From assembly GCF_000455365.1 (NCBI RefSeq), contig NZ_HG315686.1, positions 87,871 to 151,870 of the forward strand: a DNA stretch of 64,000 bases, given 5' to 3'. The first letter of the stretch is position 1. Each line of letters opens with the position of its first letter. Below the pieces are notes generated by a model, which made no database searches, was not told where the DNA came from, and saw nothing but the letters and a program-made list of their open reading frames with translations. This DNA comes from Halopiger djelfimassiliensis. GTDB taxonomy: Archaea; Halobacteriota; Halobacteria; Halobacteriales; Natrialbaceae. Made by a program: the position numbers and the translations under genes. This document shows positions 1-7,504 of this stretch, piece by piece.

Positions 1-422
1 CTGCCCTCTACGCGGCCGCCCGTCAGGCCGGCACTCCCCGCAGCCTCGACGAGATTTCCGCCGTCAGCCGGGTCGAGAAGGACGAAATCGCGCGCACATA
101 TCGGTACGTGATCCGCGAACTCGGCCTCGAGGTCAAACCCGCCGACCCCGAGAGCTACGTCCCGCGGTTCGCAAGCGACCTCGACCTCTCCGACGAGACC
201 GAGCGGCGGGCCCGCCAGTTGCTCAAGACCGCGAAGGAAAGCGGCATCCACAGCGGCAAGTCGCCGGTCGGCCTCGCCGCGGCGGCCGTCTACGCCGGCG
301 CACTGTTGACAAACGAGAAGGTTACCCAGAACGACGTCAGCGAGGTCGCAAGCATCTCCGAAGTCACCATCCGGAACCGGTATCACGAACTGCTCGAGGC
401 GGAGGGCGGGGCCCCCGCCTGA
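1..422 (+). CDS. tfb: Transcription initiation factor TFB, C-terminal part (cut by window edge)
   Basis: The reading frame is open from base 3 and runs about 139 residues to a TGA at 420-422. It covers the end of the first and all of the second cyclin-like repeat of archaeal TFB/TFIIB, which binds the TBP-TATA complex and recruits RNA polymerase. Recognisable segments are LDEISAVSRVEKDEIARTYR, PESYVPRFASDL, and the C-terminal SPVGLAAAAVYAGALL followed by the recognition helix VSEVASISEVTIRNRYHEL that contacts the BRE. The zinc ribbon and N-terminal part lie outside the window. Haloarchaea normally carry several TFB paralogues, so which one this is cannot be told. Family assignment is firm. 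Confidence 0.95.
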   Translation, partial: ALYAAARQAGTPRSLDEISAVSRVEKDEIARTYRYVIRELGLEVKPADPESYVPRFASDLDLSDETERRARQLLKTAKESGIHSGKSPVGLAAAAVYAGALLTNEKVTQNDVSEVASISEVTIRNRYHELLEAEGGAPA

Positions 423-561
423 TCGTCGGCCGAATCGGCCGGCGGCTCTCGGTTCCGTCTCTCGGGAAATCCCACGTTGACTCGAATTACGATGCTACTA
501 ACTGATAGCGATCGGTGATAATCACAGCATACTGAATACCGATCCGTGTCTCGGCGACGGT

Positions 562-687
562 ATGGAGTGCGATAACTGCCAGTCGGACGGGATCGCGTAC
601 ACACTGACGACGTACGTCGACGGTGAATCCGGGGATCGGGTCAATCTGCACTTCTGTTCGGCGGACTGTCTGCGCGTTTGGACGTAA
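562..687 (+). CDS. Small zinc-finger protein (41 aa)
   Basis: ATG at 562 gives a 41-residue protein beginning MECDNCQSDG and ending FCSADCLRVWT. The CxxC near the N-terminus and the CxxxC near the C-terminus form a plausible four-cysteine zinc site, typical of the many haloarchaeal zinc-finger miniproteins. A TATA-like stretch (catactgaata) lies about 27 bp before the ATG, consistent with a leaderless transcript. Function is unknown; small zinc proteins of this type in haloarchaea often modulate other proteins or nucleic acids, but nothing here shows a partner. Confidence 0.7.
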   Translation: MECDNCQSDGIAYTLTTYVDGESGDRVNLHFCSADCLRVWT

Positions 688-723
688 CGGCTCCTCTCGC
701 GGCGATGACTGCTCGATTGGGGG

Positions 724-1500
724 TCACCACTCATCGACCACGGTACGGGTATCATCGACCACAGTGGCCGGGTTTGGCGGCTCGCCGCCGTAAGCACGCT
801 CGACGAGCCCGTTCCGGTTTGCCAACAGGACGAGATTGGAGTGAACGAAGTGGCGGTCGTGGTCTCCATCCGCTCGAGCGGTGTCGGTCCCGCTGTGTTC
901 GTCGGTCGCCTCGTCGCCGGCGGCCGACCCGGGCGCTTCGCCGTCGGCCCGTTCGAACGCCACGCCGAACGTCTCCTCGACGAACGCCCGTGCCTCGCCG
1001 GGCGTCTCCGGCCGCAGGAAGTACCAGTTGCCGATGTCGAAGTCCACGCGCATGTCCTCGCCGTAGGACTCGAGGACGGCGGCGGTATCGTACTCGGGAT
1101 CGAAGGTGACGGCGAGAAACCCGACCTCGTCCTCGTAGCCGCGTTCGGTTGCGTCGTCCTGCACGCGCCGGAGGACGGCGGTCAGCCCCGGACAAACGGT
1201 CGTGCAACTCGTGAAGACGAACGTGAGCAGTACGTGTCGCTCGCCGACGAATTCCGTGGTCGAAACCGAGCGGTCGTGCAGCGGCGCTGGTGCCGTCGCT
1301 TCGGGGAGTTCTTCCCCGTAGATGGGGTGTGGGACGGCGGCGGCATCGACGCGGCCGTGGTTCTCCGGCGGCGAGAGTACGGGTCCGTCACCCGCTTCCT
1401 CGTCGGCATCCGATCGCGAACAGCCAGCCAGGGCCGTGGTCGCCGTCGTACCCGCAACGTACAGGAACGCCCGCCTGTCGAGGGACGATGTAAAGACCAT
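724..1500 (-). CDS. SCO1/SenC family copper chaperone, Tat lipoprotein
   Basis: A 258-residue SCO1/SenC/PrrC thioredoxin-fold protein, which delivers copper to the CuA site of haem-copper oxidases or to nitrous oxide reductase. The start carries a Tat motif (RRAFLYVAG) and a lipobox LAGC, so it is exported and anchored outside the membrane. The copper-binding CTTVCPGL motif is present, and the distal histidine lies in HFVHSNLVLL. An acidic, His-containing insertion precedes that histidine. It sits 129 bp downstream of, and on the same strand as, a halocyanin gene, probably as an operon, which fits a role in copper-dependent respiration. Confidence 0.9.
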   Translation of the reverse strand: MVFTSSLDRRAFLYVAGTTATTALAGCSRSDADEEAGDGPVLSPPENHGRVDAAAVPHPIYGEELPEATAPAPLHDRSVSTTEFVGERHVLLTFVFTSCTTVCPGLTAVLRRVQDDATERGYEDEVGFLAVTFDPEYDTAAVLESYGEDMRVDFDIGNWYFLRPETPGEARAFVEETFGVAFERADGEAPGSAAGDEATDEHSGTDTARADGDHDRHFVHSNLVLLANRNGLVERAYGGEPPNPATVVDDTRTVVDEW

Positions 1501-1629
1501 GCTCTCGAGCGAACCTCGGCGTCGACGGCGCTAAAACGTCGCTGGCATTCCAGAGCGGCGGGAATCGGCCGGACACGTTCAGGTTCCGCCTCGCCGGTCG
1601 AACTCGCGTCCGGTGGCGGGCGTCGGGAC

Positions 1630-2211
1630 TTACGGTCCCGTCTCGAGGACGGGACGGGCCTCCTCGTTGAACGACGCGATCGCTTTCGCCGCTTGGGACG
1701 GGAGTTCGGACTGCGGTTCGGCCATCGCGGGTTCGTCGTCGGGACCCGGCCAGCCGACGACGACGCGACCGATGTTCCCGGCGACCTCGTGGGAGGTACA
1801 GACTTGCTGGGTATCGACGTAGTCGTAGACGCCCTCGCGGTCGAACGTGTGCTCGTACGACGACCCTGCCCCCGTCAGCCGGTCGCTCCCCCAGGGTTCG
1901 GTGCCGTTCGGGGTCCGGTGTGGTCCGTGACCGTCCTCGTGGTACGCGGTCACGTCGTGGCGGCCGGTCTCGACGAGCCACTCGACGGTGCCACCGGTGA
2001 CGACGTGGACGATCTGCGGATCGAACTCCGGGTACGGTCGCGAGTTCGCCGCGACGGTGACCCGTTCGGCGGGCGTTCCGAGTTCCCCTGCGTTTTCGGG
2101 TTCGCCGTCGCCGCTCGAGCGGTCGGTCACGCCGCCGAGACAGCCCCCGAGGGAAACACCGAGTACACAGGTAGTCGACCGAAGAGCGGCACGGCGGGAC
2201 GTTGGTATCAT
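1630..2211 (-). CDS. Halocyanin-like blue copper protein with Asn at the axial-ligand position
   Basis: A 193-residue exported cupredoxin. The N-terminus has Tat-like double arginine (SRRAALRS) and a lipobox-like LGGC. The copper site is visible as the first histidine in GRHDVTAYH and as VCTSHEVAGNIGRVVVG near the C-terminal end of the domain. In typical halocyanins the residue five after the second histidine is the axial methionine; here it is asparagine. Halocyanins shuttle electrons on the outer face of the membrane. About 35 residues follow the cupredoxin domain. The SCO1 gene lies downstream on the same strand. Whether the site is a working electron-transfer centre is not known. Confidence 0.85.
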   Translation of the reverse strand: MIPTSRRAALRSTTCVLGVSLGGCLGGVTDRSSGDGEPENAGELGTPAERVTVAANSRPYPEFDPQIVHVVTGGTVEWLVETGRHDVTAYHEDGHGPHRTPNGTEPWGSDRLTGAGSSYEHTFDREGVYDYVDTQQVCTSHEVAGNIGRVVVGWPGPDDEPAMAEPQSELPSQAAKAIASFNEEARPVLETGP

Positions 2212-2261
2212 GATCGTACCTCGGTACCGTCTACGGTGAACGATCGGTCACTACTATCGAC

Positions 2262-2282
2262 GATTCCATCGAAGACGGAATC
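2262..2282. promoter_or_regulatory. Inverted repeat between halocyanin and hydrolase genes
   Basis: GATTCC (2262-2267) and GGAATC (2277-2282) form a perfect 6-bp dyad with a 9-bp spacer. It lies between the divergent halocyanin (start 2211) and alpha/beta hydrolase (start 2367) genes, so it could be an operator serving either. Short dyads arise by chance; confidence is low. Confidence 0.3.
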
Positions 2283-2366
2283 AGCAGGAACGTGTTCGGG
2301 CTGCCGTTTTCGTTTCCGACGGGTTACCCATACGTTGAAATCGAACTGCATACAATCCTAGCGATT

Positions 2367-3272
2367 ATGGAGTCGAACCGTCCCCCGGCGGAAACCGACG
2401 CATCGCTGCTTTCGACGGTCGACGCGGCGTCGACCGTCCGTACAGTTAATGGTATCCGGCTTCATGCCGTCGTCGCCGGCGACGAGGACGCGCCGCTCGT
2501 CGTTCTCCTTCACGGGTTTCCCGAGTTCTGGTACGCGTGGCGATACCAGATCGAACCGCTCGTCGAAGCCGGCTATCGCGTCCTCGTCCCCGACCAGCGC
2601 GGTTACAATCTCAGCGACAAGCCCGGGTCCGTCCGAGCCTATCGGCAGCGGTACTGCTCACGGGACATCGTCGACCTGATCGCGACCGAAGGCCGATCGT
2701 CCGCCCACGTCGTCGGCCACGACTGGGGCGGCGCCGTCGCCTGGGATCTCGCGCTTCGGTATCCGGACGCCGTCGATCGGCTCGCGATCAGCAACGCCCC
2801 ACACCCGACGGCGTACGTCGAACAGCTCCGTTCGGATCCCGACCAACTGCGTCGGAGCGGGTACGCGTACTTCTTTCAGCTTCCGCGGCTCCCGGAGTGG
2901 TGTCTCCGGTTCGACGGGTTCCGGCTCCTCGAGTGGATGCTACGCGAGTCGTCCGCACCGGGGACGTTCACCGACGAAGAACTGCAACGGTATCGGGCGG
3001 CGTGGCGTCGGGACGGTTCGCTTTCGGCGATGCTCGACTGGTATCGGGCCAGCGCCCGGTACCCCCCATCGACGGCTCGTAACCGAGTCGATCCCCCGAC
3101 GCTTCTCGTCTGGGGCAAAGCCGACGCCGCGCTGGTTCCCGAACTGGCGACCAGAAGCCGTGCTTTCTGCGAGCAGGGCCGCCTCGAAATGCTGTCCGAG
3201 ACGACCCACTGGGTCCCCCACGAGCGACCGGAACGGACGACGGAACTGCTGCTCGAGCACCTGGCTGGCTGA
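2367..3272 (+). CDS. Alpha/beta-hydrolase, epoxide hydrolase-like
   Basis: A 301-residue cytosolic alpha/beta hydrolase. Motifs in order are the oxyanion-hole LLHGFPEFWYAWR, DQRGYNLSDKP, the nucleophile elbow VGHDWGGAVAWD with aspartate as nucleophile, an acid in WGKADAAL, and the catalytic histidine in THWVPHERPE. An Asp nucleophile in GHDWGG is the hallmark of soluble epoxide hydrolases and haloalkane dehalogenases; the HGFP motif favours epoxide hydrolase. The start MESNRPP at 2367 is preferred because the 25 codons before it are not family-like. It is divergent from the halocyanin gene. Substrate unknown. Confidence 0.88.
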   Translation: MESNRPPAETDASLLSTVDAASTVRTVNGIRLHAVVAGDEDAPLVVLLHGFPEFWYAWRYQIEPLVEAGYRVLVPDQRGYNLSDKPGSVRAYRQRYCSRDIVDLIATEGRSSAHVVGHDWGGAVAWDLALRYPDAVDRLAISNAPHPTAYVEQLRSDPDQLRRSGYAYFFQLPRLPEWCLRFDGFRLLEWMLRESSAPGTFTDEELQRYRAAWRRDGSLSAMLDWYRASARYPPSTARNRVDPPTLLVWGKADAALVPELATRSRAFCEQGRLEMLSETTHWVPHERPERTTELLLEHLAG

Positions 3273-3301
3273 CACCGGGCCTCCGGATTCCGACCTGCCG
3301 A

Positions 3302-3571
3302 TCAGTTTTCGGGTTTCCAGATGACGGTCACGACCTCGTCGTCGAGCTCGACGGTCTCGTGTTCGTATCCCCGGTCCTCGAGTTTCGGAAAGAGGAACTG
3401 CGGCACGCGGTCGTTGCGCTGGACCAGCACCGTCCCGTCGGGGAGTTCGACGAGGTGCTCGAGGGTCTCTTTCAGCGGTTCCGGCGGCCCGAGCGAGCGA
3501 ACGTCGATCGTTACCTGTGGGCGGTCGGTCGGGGCATCGGTTCGGTCGACGACGGACGCTGGCGACTGCAT
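3302..3571 (-). CDS. DUF2249 domain protein (89 aa)
   Basis: A small DUF2249 protein: DVRSLGPPEPLKETLEHL at the start of the domain and LFPKLEDRGYEHETVEL in the second half. It is the first of three DUF2249 genes on the same strand between 3.3 and 4.2 kb. The domain is small and cytosolic. In archaea and bacteria such genes commonly sit beside nitrite reductase, nitric oxide reductase or other anaerobic-respiration genes, but no biochemical role is established. This copy has the longest N-terminal extension (about 18 residues). Confidence 0.8.
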   Translation of the reverse strand: MQSPASVVDRTDAPTDRPQVTIDVRSLGPPEPLKETLEHLVELPDGTVLVQRNDRVPQFLFPKLEDRGYEHETVELDDEVVTVIWKPEN

Positions 3572-3690
3572 AGCCGTTCGTTCGTGGCGCTTCAGCCTGT
3601 GTTTCGTCCCGCACGTGTTCGGCCTCGATGGCGGGTTCGACGGCGACCGCGAAACGGAGCGGTGAGTACGTCCGAGAGGCCGCGTCGTTG

Positions 3691-3924
3691 CTACGTGTCT
3701 CGCTTCGGGAAGTGGGCGACGAACTCCTCGGAACCGACCTTCTCGACCTCGTATCCGTCCGCGTCGAAACTCTCGACCTCCGCCTGAAACTCGTAGAACA
3801 GCGGCTTCGGTTCGTGATCGTTGACGATCGTCAGCGTCTCGCCGGGCTCGAGGTCCGCGAACGCCTCGTGGATCTTCGGGTGGCGGTTCACCGGTGGGAT
3901 GTCCCTGACGTCGAGTCGCGTCAT
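3691..3924 (-). CDS. DUF2249 domain protein (77 aa)
   Basis: The second DUF2249 protein, with the most typical family signature: LDVRDIPPVNRHPKIHEAF, LEPGETLTIVNDHEPKPLFYEF and a C-terminal EEFVAHFPKR. The NDHEPKPL segment with its conserved histidine resembles the part of the family thought to bind a metal or haem-like ligand, though this is not proven. It follows the third copy by 73 bp on the same strand, so the two are probably co-transcribed from the divergent promoter region near 4.25 kb. Confidence 0.85.
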   Translation of the reverse strand: MTRLDVRDIPPVNRHPKIHEAFADLEPGETLTIVNDHEPKPLFYEFQAEVESFDADGYEVEKVGSEEFVAHFPKRDT

Positions 3925-3997
3925 GCAGGTGGAGGTCGGGGAGGTGTCGCCATCGTCGTTTGCCCGAACACGTTCGTCCGGTCGAGCCCGGCGGGGA

Positions 3998-4228
3998 TCA
4001 CTCCCGCCGGATCAGGACGTGCCAGACGTCTCCCTCCCGCTGTTGACTTTCGTACGCGTATCCCCGTGCCTCGAGAACCTCGTAGAGCGGCTTCGGTTCG
4101 AACGGCGCGATTAGTCGGAGCCGTTCGCCGTCCTCGAGCGAACCGAGGGCGGAGATGATGTCGTCGAACGGCGGGCCGTCGATCTCTCGGACGTCGAGCG
4201 TTCGGTCGGCGGTATCGGTTGCCATCAC
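3998..4228 (-). CDS. DUF2249 domain protein (76 aa), first gene of the cluster
   Basis: The third DUF2249 protein: TLDVREIDGPPFDDIISALGSL, LIAPFEPKPLYEVLEARGY and GDVWHVLIRRE. Unlike the 77-residue copy the central histidine is replaced (APFEPKPL). It is the promoter-proximal gene of the set and is divergent from the HTH_10 regulator at 4362; a CGAA-N4-TTCG dyad is centred about 42 bp before its start codon. Confidence 0.85.
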   Translation of the reverse strand: MMATDTADRTLDVREIDGPPFDDIISALGSLEDGERLRLIAPFEPKPLYEVLEARGYAYESQQREGDVWHVLIRRE

Positions 4229-4264
4229 CGTCCCGTTCGGACCGGCGACGGTTGGCTATTCAGC

Positions 4265-4276
4265 CGAACGAGTTCG
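4265..4276. promoter_or_regulatory. CGAA-N4-TTCG dyad upstream of the DUF2249 genes
   Basis: CGAACGAGTTCG at 4265-4276, extended by one base pair on each side to a perfect CCGAA...TTCGG dyad. Its centre is about 42 bp from the DUF2249 start at 4228. From memory, CGAA-N4-TTCG repeats are described upstream of TATA boxes of haloarchaeal denitrification and DMSO-respiration genes controlled by NarO/DmsR-type regulators; that recollection should be checked. Confidence 0.55.
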
Positions 4277-4311
4277 GATACCGCCGCATTCCCACGCTGT
4301 AGGAATTGCGC

Positions 4312-4323
4312 CGAATATATTCG
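4312..4323. promoter_or_regulatory. CGAA-N4-TTCG dyad upstream of the HTH_10 regulator
   Basis: CGAATATATTCG at 4312-4323, a perfect palindrome centred about 44 bp upstream of the regulator's ATG at 4362. With the sister motif at 4265-4276 it gives each of the two divergent genes one copy at almost the same distance from its start codon, suggesting common control and possibly autoregulation. Confidence 0.6.
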
Positions 4324-4361
4324 TAGCCATGGGTTTGTAGTCTCGTCTAGAACGAGTCCCC

Positions 4362-5036
4362 ATGGCCCAGGCGACACTCACGATCACGATGCCCGAGCAG
4401 GTCTGGATCCAACAGATCTCGACGGACTACCCCGAAGCGACGTTCCGAGTGCTGGCTGCCGTCCCGGGAGCCGAGACCGGATTCGCGCTCGTCCGGATCG
4501 CCGGTACGGCGGTTCCCGAGGTGGTCGACGACATGAACGACCATCCCCAGATCACCGAGCTCACGCTCGCCCAGTGGAGCGAGAACGAGGCGACGGTCCA
4601 CTTCGAGACGACGGCCCCGCTCTTGCTCTTTTCCTCCCAGGAATCGGGGATGCCGATCGAACTCCCCGTCGAGATCCGGGACGGCGAGGCGACGATCGAC
4701 GTCACCGGCTCGCGCGAGCGCCTCGCCGAACTCGCCGAACAGCTCGAGCACTTCGGACTCCAGTACCGCATCGAAAACGTCCGCGAACGGCTCCACGAGA
4801 GCCAGCTCCTCTCGGAACGGCAACTCGAGATCGTCGTCGCCGCCGTCGAGGAGGGCTACTACGATACTCCCCGTCGCTGTTCGCTGACCGAACTGGCCGA
4901 ATCCCTCGATATCGCCAAGTCGACCTGCAGCGAGACGCTCCATCGGGCCGAGGAGGCGATCGTCAAACGGTTCGTCGAGGACCTTCCCGGCCTCGACGGC
5001 GAGGAACCGCTCGAGGAACAACTCGCCGCCAACTGA
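4362..5036 (+). CDS. HTH_10 (bacterio-opsin activator type) transcription regulator
   Basis: A 224-residue regulator. The C-terminal domain (about residues 164-210; LSERQLEIVVAAVEEGYYDT, then SLTELAESLDIAKSTCSETLHRAEEAIVKRF) is the HTH_10 helix-turn-helix found in Bat, DmsR and NarO. The N-terminal 150 residues form a sensor-like region without the cysteine-rich motif of NarO, so it looks closer to the DmsR type. It lies between the DUF2249 genes and the Fe-S/NrfD operon and is the obvious candidate local regulator. Its promoter contains a CGAA-N4-TTCG palindrome. The signal it senses cannot be read from the sequence. Confidence 0.88.
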   Translation: MAQATLTITMPEQVWIQQISTDYPEATFRVLAAVPGAETGFALVRIAGTAVPEVVDDMNDHPQITELTLAQWSENEATVHFETTAPLLLFSSQESGMPIELPVEIRDGEATIDVTGSRERLAELAEQLEHFGLQYRIENVRERLHESQLLSERQLEIVVAAVEEGYYDTPRRCSLTELAESLDIAKSTCSETLHRAEEAIVKRFVEDLPGLDGEEPLEEQLAAN

Positions 5037-5054
5037 TCGGGAGTGTGAGCCGAT

Positions 5055-5399
5055 TCAATCGGTATTTGGGCCGTCCGCCCGCTTGGCGAGGACGAGCAAC
5101 GCCGTCGCGTCCGTGAGCGCCTTCGGGGCGATATCCTGTGCACCGTCGAACCGAACGACGTCGCCGGCGTCGAGTTCGTGGCTCTCGTCGCCGAGTGTCA
5201 CCGCAAGCCGTCCCTCGAGTACGTGCAGGACGATCTCGCGATCGGGATGCTGGTGTGCCGCGACGCCGTCGCCTTCCGCGAGGGTCAACCGGATCGTCTT
5301 GGGCTCGCCCTCGAACAGTCGTGCGTGGGGAGTGCCGTCGAGGTCCTCGAGCGTTCGTTTCTCCGTTGGCGTGATCGGTGGGTCGTCGGCTGTCGTCAT
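5055..5399 (-). CDS. Small cupin-domain protein
   Basis: A 114-residue single-domain cupin starting MTTADDPP at 5399. The metal-binding motif is seen as GVAAHQHPDREIVLHVLEGRLAVTL, and the second motif as LDAGDVVRFDGAQDIAPKAL. The His residues of motif 1 are present (HQH) with the usual glutamate, but motif 2 lacks a clear histidine. It converges with the HTH_10 gene (stop codons about 20 bp apart). Function unknown; such cupins often bind small ligands or act as isomerases. Confidence 0.8.
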   Translation of the reverse strand: MTTADDPPITPTEKRTLEDLDGTPHARLFEGEPKTIRLTLAEGDGVAAHQHPDREIVLHVLEGRLAVTLGDESHELDAGDVVRFDGAQDIAPKALTDATALLVLAKRADGPNTD

Positions 5400-5775
5400 A
5401 TCCGGAATTCCATTCCGGCGCGGCAAGTATATTCGGCCGAACAGGTCGATCGCTCGAGGATCCATCTATTGTGATATGATACCACCGACCTCGATGTGGT
5501 GACACTTATGCTCGGAAGAGTCACCGCTTCAATACGGTCCATCGCCGGCCGCTCCCCCTCGTTTATTACCGTGCTGGCGGTCGGAACGCAAATGAAACCG
5601 GTTGCGCGCTCGAACACTGTAACGAGGTTTGGTACCACAGAGCTACGGTGTCGGGCGGTATCCGCGGCCTCCCGTAATATATCTACGAACATGTTCGAGT
5701 CCATTCTCACGGCGTGGAAATCGGGTCGATACTTCATCCGGATCTAGTTGTGACTGCGGGGTAGAGGAACCACAA
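5400..5775. other. Intergenic region upstream of the Fe-S/NrfD operon
   Basis: About 375 bp with no convincing gene. It is visibly richer in A and T than its neighbours, with taagtatattcgg and gtgatatgatacc patches near the cupin promoter and cgtaatatatctacg further right. An inverted repeat CGGAAT-TCC-ATTCCG lies at 5403-5417 just before the cupin start. A CGAA-N4-TTCG palindrome is at 5686-5697. An open frame at 5496-5747 exists but its residues look random. Confidence 0.5.
5686..5697. promoter_or_regulatory. CGAA-N4-TTCG palindrome upstream of the Fe-S/NrfD operon
   Basis: CGAACATGTTCG, a perfect 12-bp palindrome and the third copy of the motif seen at both promoters of the 4.23-4.36 kb divergent region. 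It is 79 bp before the small upstream reading frame at 5776 and about 146 bp before the Fe-S gene. If spacing is as at the other copies, transcription would start near 5735, leaving a leader of about 100 nt. Confidence 0.55.
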
Positions 5776-5853
5776 ATGAACGTATTCAAGTGGGTGCTGT
5801 CGAGTATCCACTCCATGATAGGATGTCAAGAGGTGTTCGATCATGAGCGCTGA
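5776..5853 (+). CDS. Possible 25-residue leader peptide overlapping the Fe-S protein start
   Basis: ATG at 5776 opens a 25-codon frame (starts MNVFKWVLSSIHSM, ends QEVFDHER) whose stop TGA at 5851-5853 lies 8 nt inside the Fe-S gene that starts at 5843. A purine-rich GAGGAAC precedes the ATG. The overlap would allow translational coupling. It may equally be a chance frame; there is no family support. Confidence 0.3.
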   Translation: MNVFKWVLSSIHSMIGCQEVFDHER

Positions 5854-7504
5854 CGACGAATCGTTCCACCCGCTCGGCGAGGAGTGGGAGGGCGAACTCG
5901 AGTCGATGCTCGACGATACCGAGTACGACAGCGATCTCGGGATGCGCATGGCCGAGGACGCCATGCGCGTCACCAAGGGCGAGCTGTCGGAAGCCGAATT
6001 CCACGAGAAGTATCACGACGACGTGATGGAGGAGTTCGGCGAGGACAACCGCCCGACCGAGGAGGCCTACGAGGAGGCCAAGAAGAACGCGGGCGGTTTC
6101 GCCGAGATGCTCAAGAGCTTCGACGGCGACGGCGACGAGAGTCGCCGCGAGATGATGAAGAAGATGGGGGCCGGCGCGGCCTTCGTCGGACTCGGGGCCT
6201 GGGGCACCGTCGGCGACGGTCCCCAGCAGAGCCTCGCCGCCGAGGAGGAGCACGGGCGTCACACGGAGACCACGGAGGAAAGCGACGTCCAGTGGGGCAT
6301 GACGATCGACCTCGAGCGCTGTGACGGCTGTCTCTCCTGTATGCAGGCCTGTTCCGAGGAGAACCAGCTGGACCAGGGGGTCAACTGGATGTACGTCATG
6401 GCCTTCGAGGACGATCTCACGTCTTCCCCTGCGCCACAGCCAGACGTGGTCGGCGGACAGAGCGAATACAACATGCTCGTTCGCCCGTGCCAGCACTGTA
6501 CGGACGCTCCCTGTGAGAAGGTCTGTCCGACGACGGCCCGCCACACCCGCGACAAGGACGGGCTGGTGCTGACCGACTACGACGTCTGCATCGGCTGCCG
6601 GTACTGTCAGGTTGCCTGTCCCTACGGGGTCAACTACTTCCAGTGGGACGAACCCGACGTTCCCTACGAGGACCTCGCGAAAAACCAGGAAGCCGACGAC
6701 CCCGACGAGATCACCCACGCCGAGTACGAATACGGCGAGCGCTGGGTCGACAGCCGGGCTCCCCGCGGCGTGATGAGCAAGTGTACGATGTGTCCGTCCC
6801 ATCAGGACGGCAAGCGCGGCGACGACATGCGCGGTACGACCGCGTGTGAGGAGGCCTGTCCGCCGGACGCGATCCAGTTCGGGAACGTCAAGGACCCCAA
6901 AAGCGACGCCAGCCAGCACCGCGAAAACCCGATCAAGAGTCGGGCCATCATCGACATCGCCCCCCTCATGCCCTCGCCCGACGAGATCGACGAGAGCCTC
7001 AGCGAAGACGCCGACCTCGAGTCGGCCCTCGAGGCGGTCGATTCCCTCGACGAGGAACTCGTCAGCGTCATGAAGGCGATCGAGATCTACAGCCGCGACG
7101 GCGAAACCGATCCGGGCGAGGAAGAGAATAACACGATCCTCCGCCAGCAGCAGGACATCCTCGAGGTCCTCGAGGCGTTCGAACAGTACGTCAACCTCGA
7201 AGACGAGGCGACCCTCGAGGAACTGCGACTCGGCTCGGGTGACCACGACGACGCCCAGTCGCGGCTCATGGAGTACGCCGGCAACCCGAGTTCGAAGTTC
7301 CGCTTGCTCGACGAGATCGGCACCAACCCGAACATCACGTACCTCGGTCAGGAACCCGGGCCGGAAGCCGAGCAGGTCGAAGGGCCAAAGATGTACGAGG
7401 AGGCAAAATATGATCAGGGTGACCAAGAGGTCAACCTCGTCGACAAGCGCCAGGAGATCCTCGACGAGGGCACGGTCGGCGGCCTCGACGGGGTGTCGCT
7501 ATGA
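5843..7504 (+). CDS. Four-cluster [4Fe-4S] ferredoxin subunit, NrfC/PsrB/DmsB-like, with long N-terminal extension
   Basis: A 553-residue electron-transfer subunit. About 98 acidic residues precede a twin-arginine-like SRREMMKKMGAGAAFVGLG (from residue 100), suggesting Tat export or membrane targeting with an unusually long leading segment. Four cysteine clusters follow: CDGCLSCMQAC (near 160), CQHCTDAPCEKVC (near 216), CIGCRYCQVAC (near 249), and a split CTMC (near 314) with CEEAC (near 335). This is the classic polyferredoxin layout of NrfC, PsrB and DmsB. A charged helical tail of roughly 170 residues is atypical. It overlaps the NrfD gene (ATGA), so the two form one complex that passes electrons to or from the quinone pool. 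No molybdopterin subunit lies nearby. Confidence 0.9.
   Translation: MSADDESFHPLGEEWEGELESMLDDTEYDSDLGMRMAEDAMRVTKGELSEAEFHEKYHDDVMEEFGEDNRPTEEAYEEAKKNAGGFAEMLKSFDGDGDESRREMMKKMGAGAAFVGLGAWGTVGDGPQQSLAAEEEHGRHTETTEESDVQWGMTIDLERCDGCLSCMQACSEENQLDQGVNWMYVMAFEDDLTSSPAPQPDVVGGQSEYNMLVRPCQHCTDAPCEKVCPTTARHTRDKDGLVLTDYDVCIGCRYCQVACPYGVNYFQWDEPDVPYEDLAKNQEADDPDEITHAEYEYGERWVDSRAPRGVMSKCTMCPSHQDGKRGDDMRGTTACEEACPPDAIQFGNVKDPKSDASQHRENPIKSRAIIDIAPLMPSPDEIDESLSEDADLESALEAVDSLDEELVSVMKAIEIYSRDGETDPGEEENNTILRQQQDILEVLEAFEQYVNLEDEATLEELRLGSGDHDDAQSRLMEYAGNPSSKFRLLDEIGTNPNITYLGQEPGPEAEQVEGPKMYEEAKYDQGDQEVNLVDKRQEILDEGTVGGLDGVSL

Noticed and set aside
841-2361. Long open frame of 506 codons on the plus strand over the SCO1 and halocyanin genes
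   Set aside because: It is antisense to two clearly conserved minus-strand genes. Long empty frames of this kind are normal in high-GC haloarchaeal DNA, and the translation shows no domain.
5496-5747. 83-codon frame in the gap before the Fe-S gene
   Set aside because: Composition is not protein-like, it has no homologue-like motif and it overlaps the palindrome at 5686-5697.
5786-7426. Open frame of 546 codons on the minus strand opposite the Fe-S gene
   Set aside because: The opposite strand has four cysteine clusters of a known family; this frame is its shadow with Val/Leu/Arg-rich random-looking sequence.
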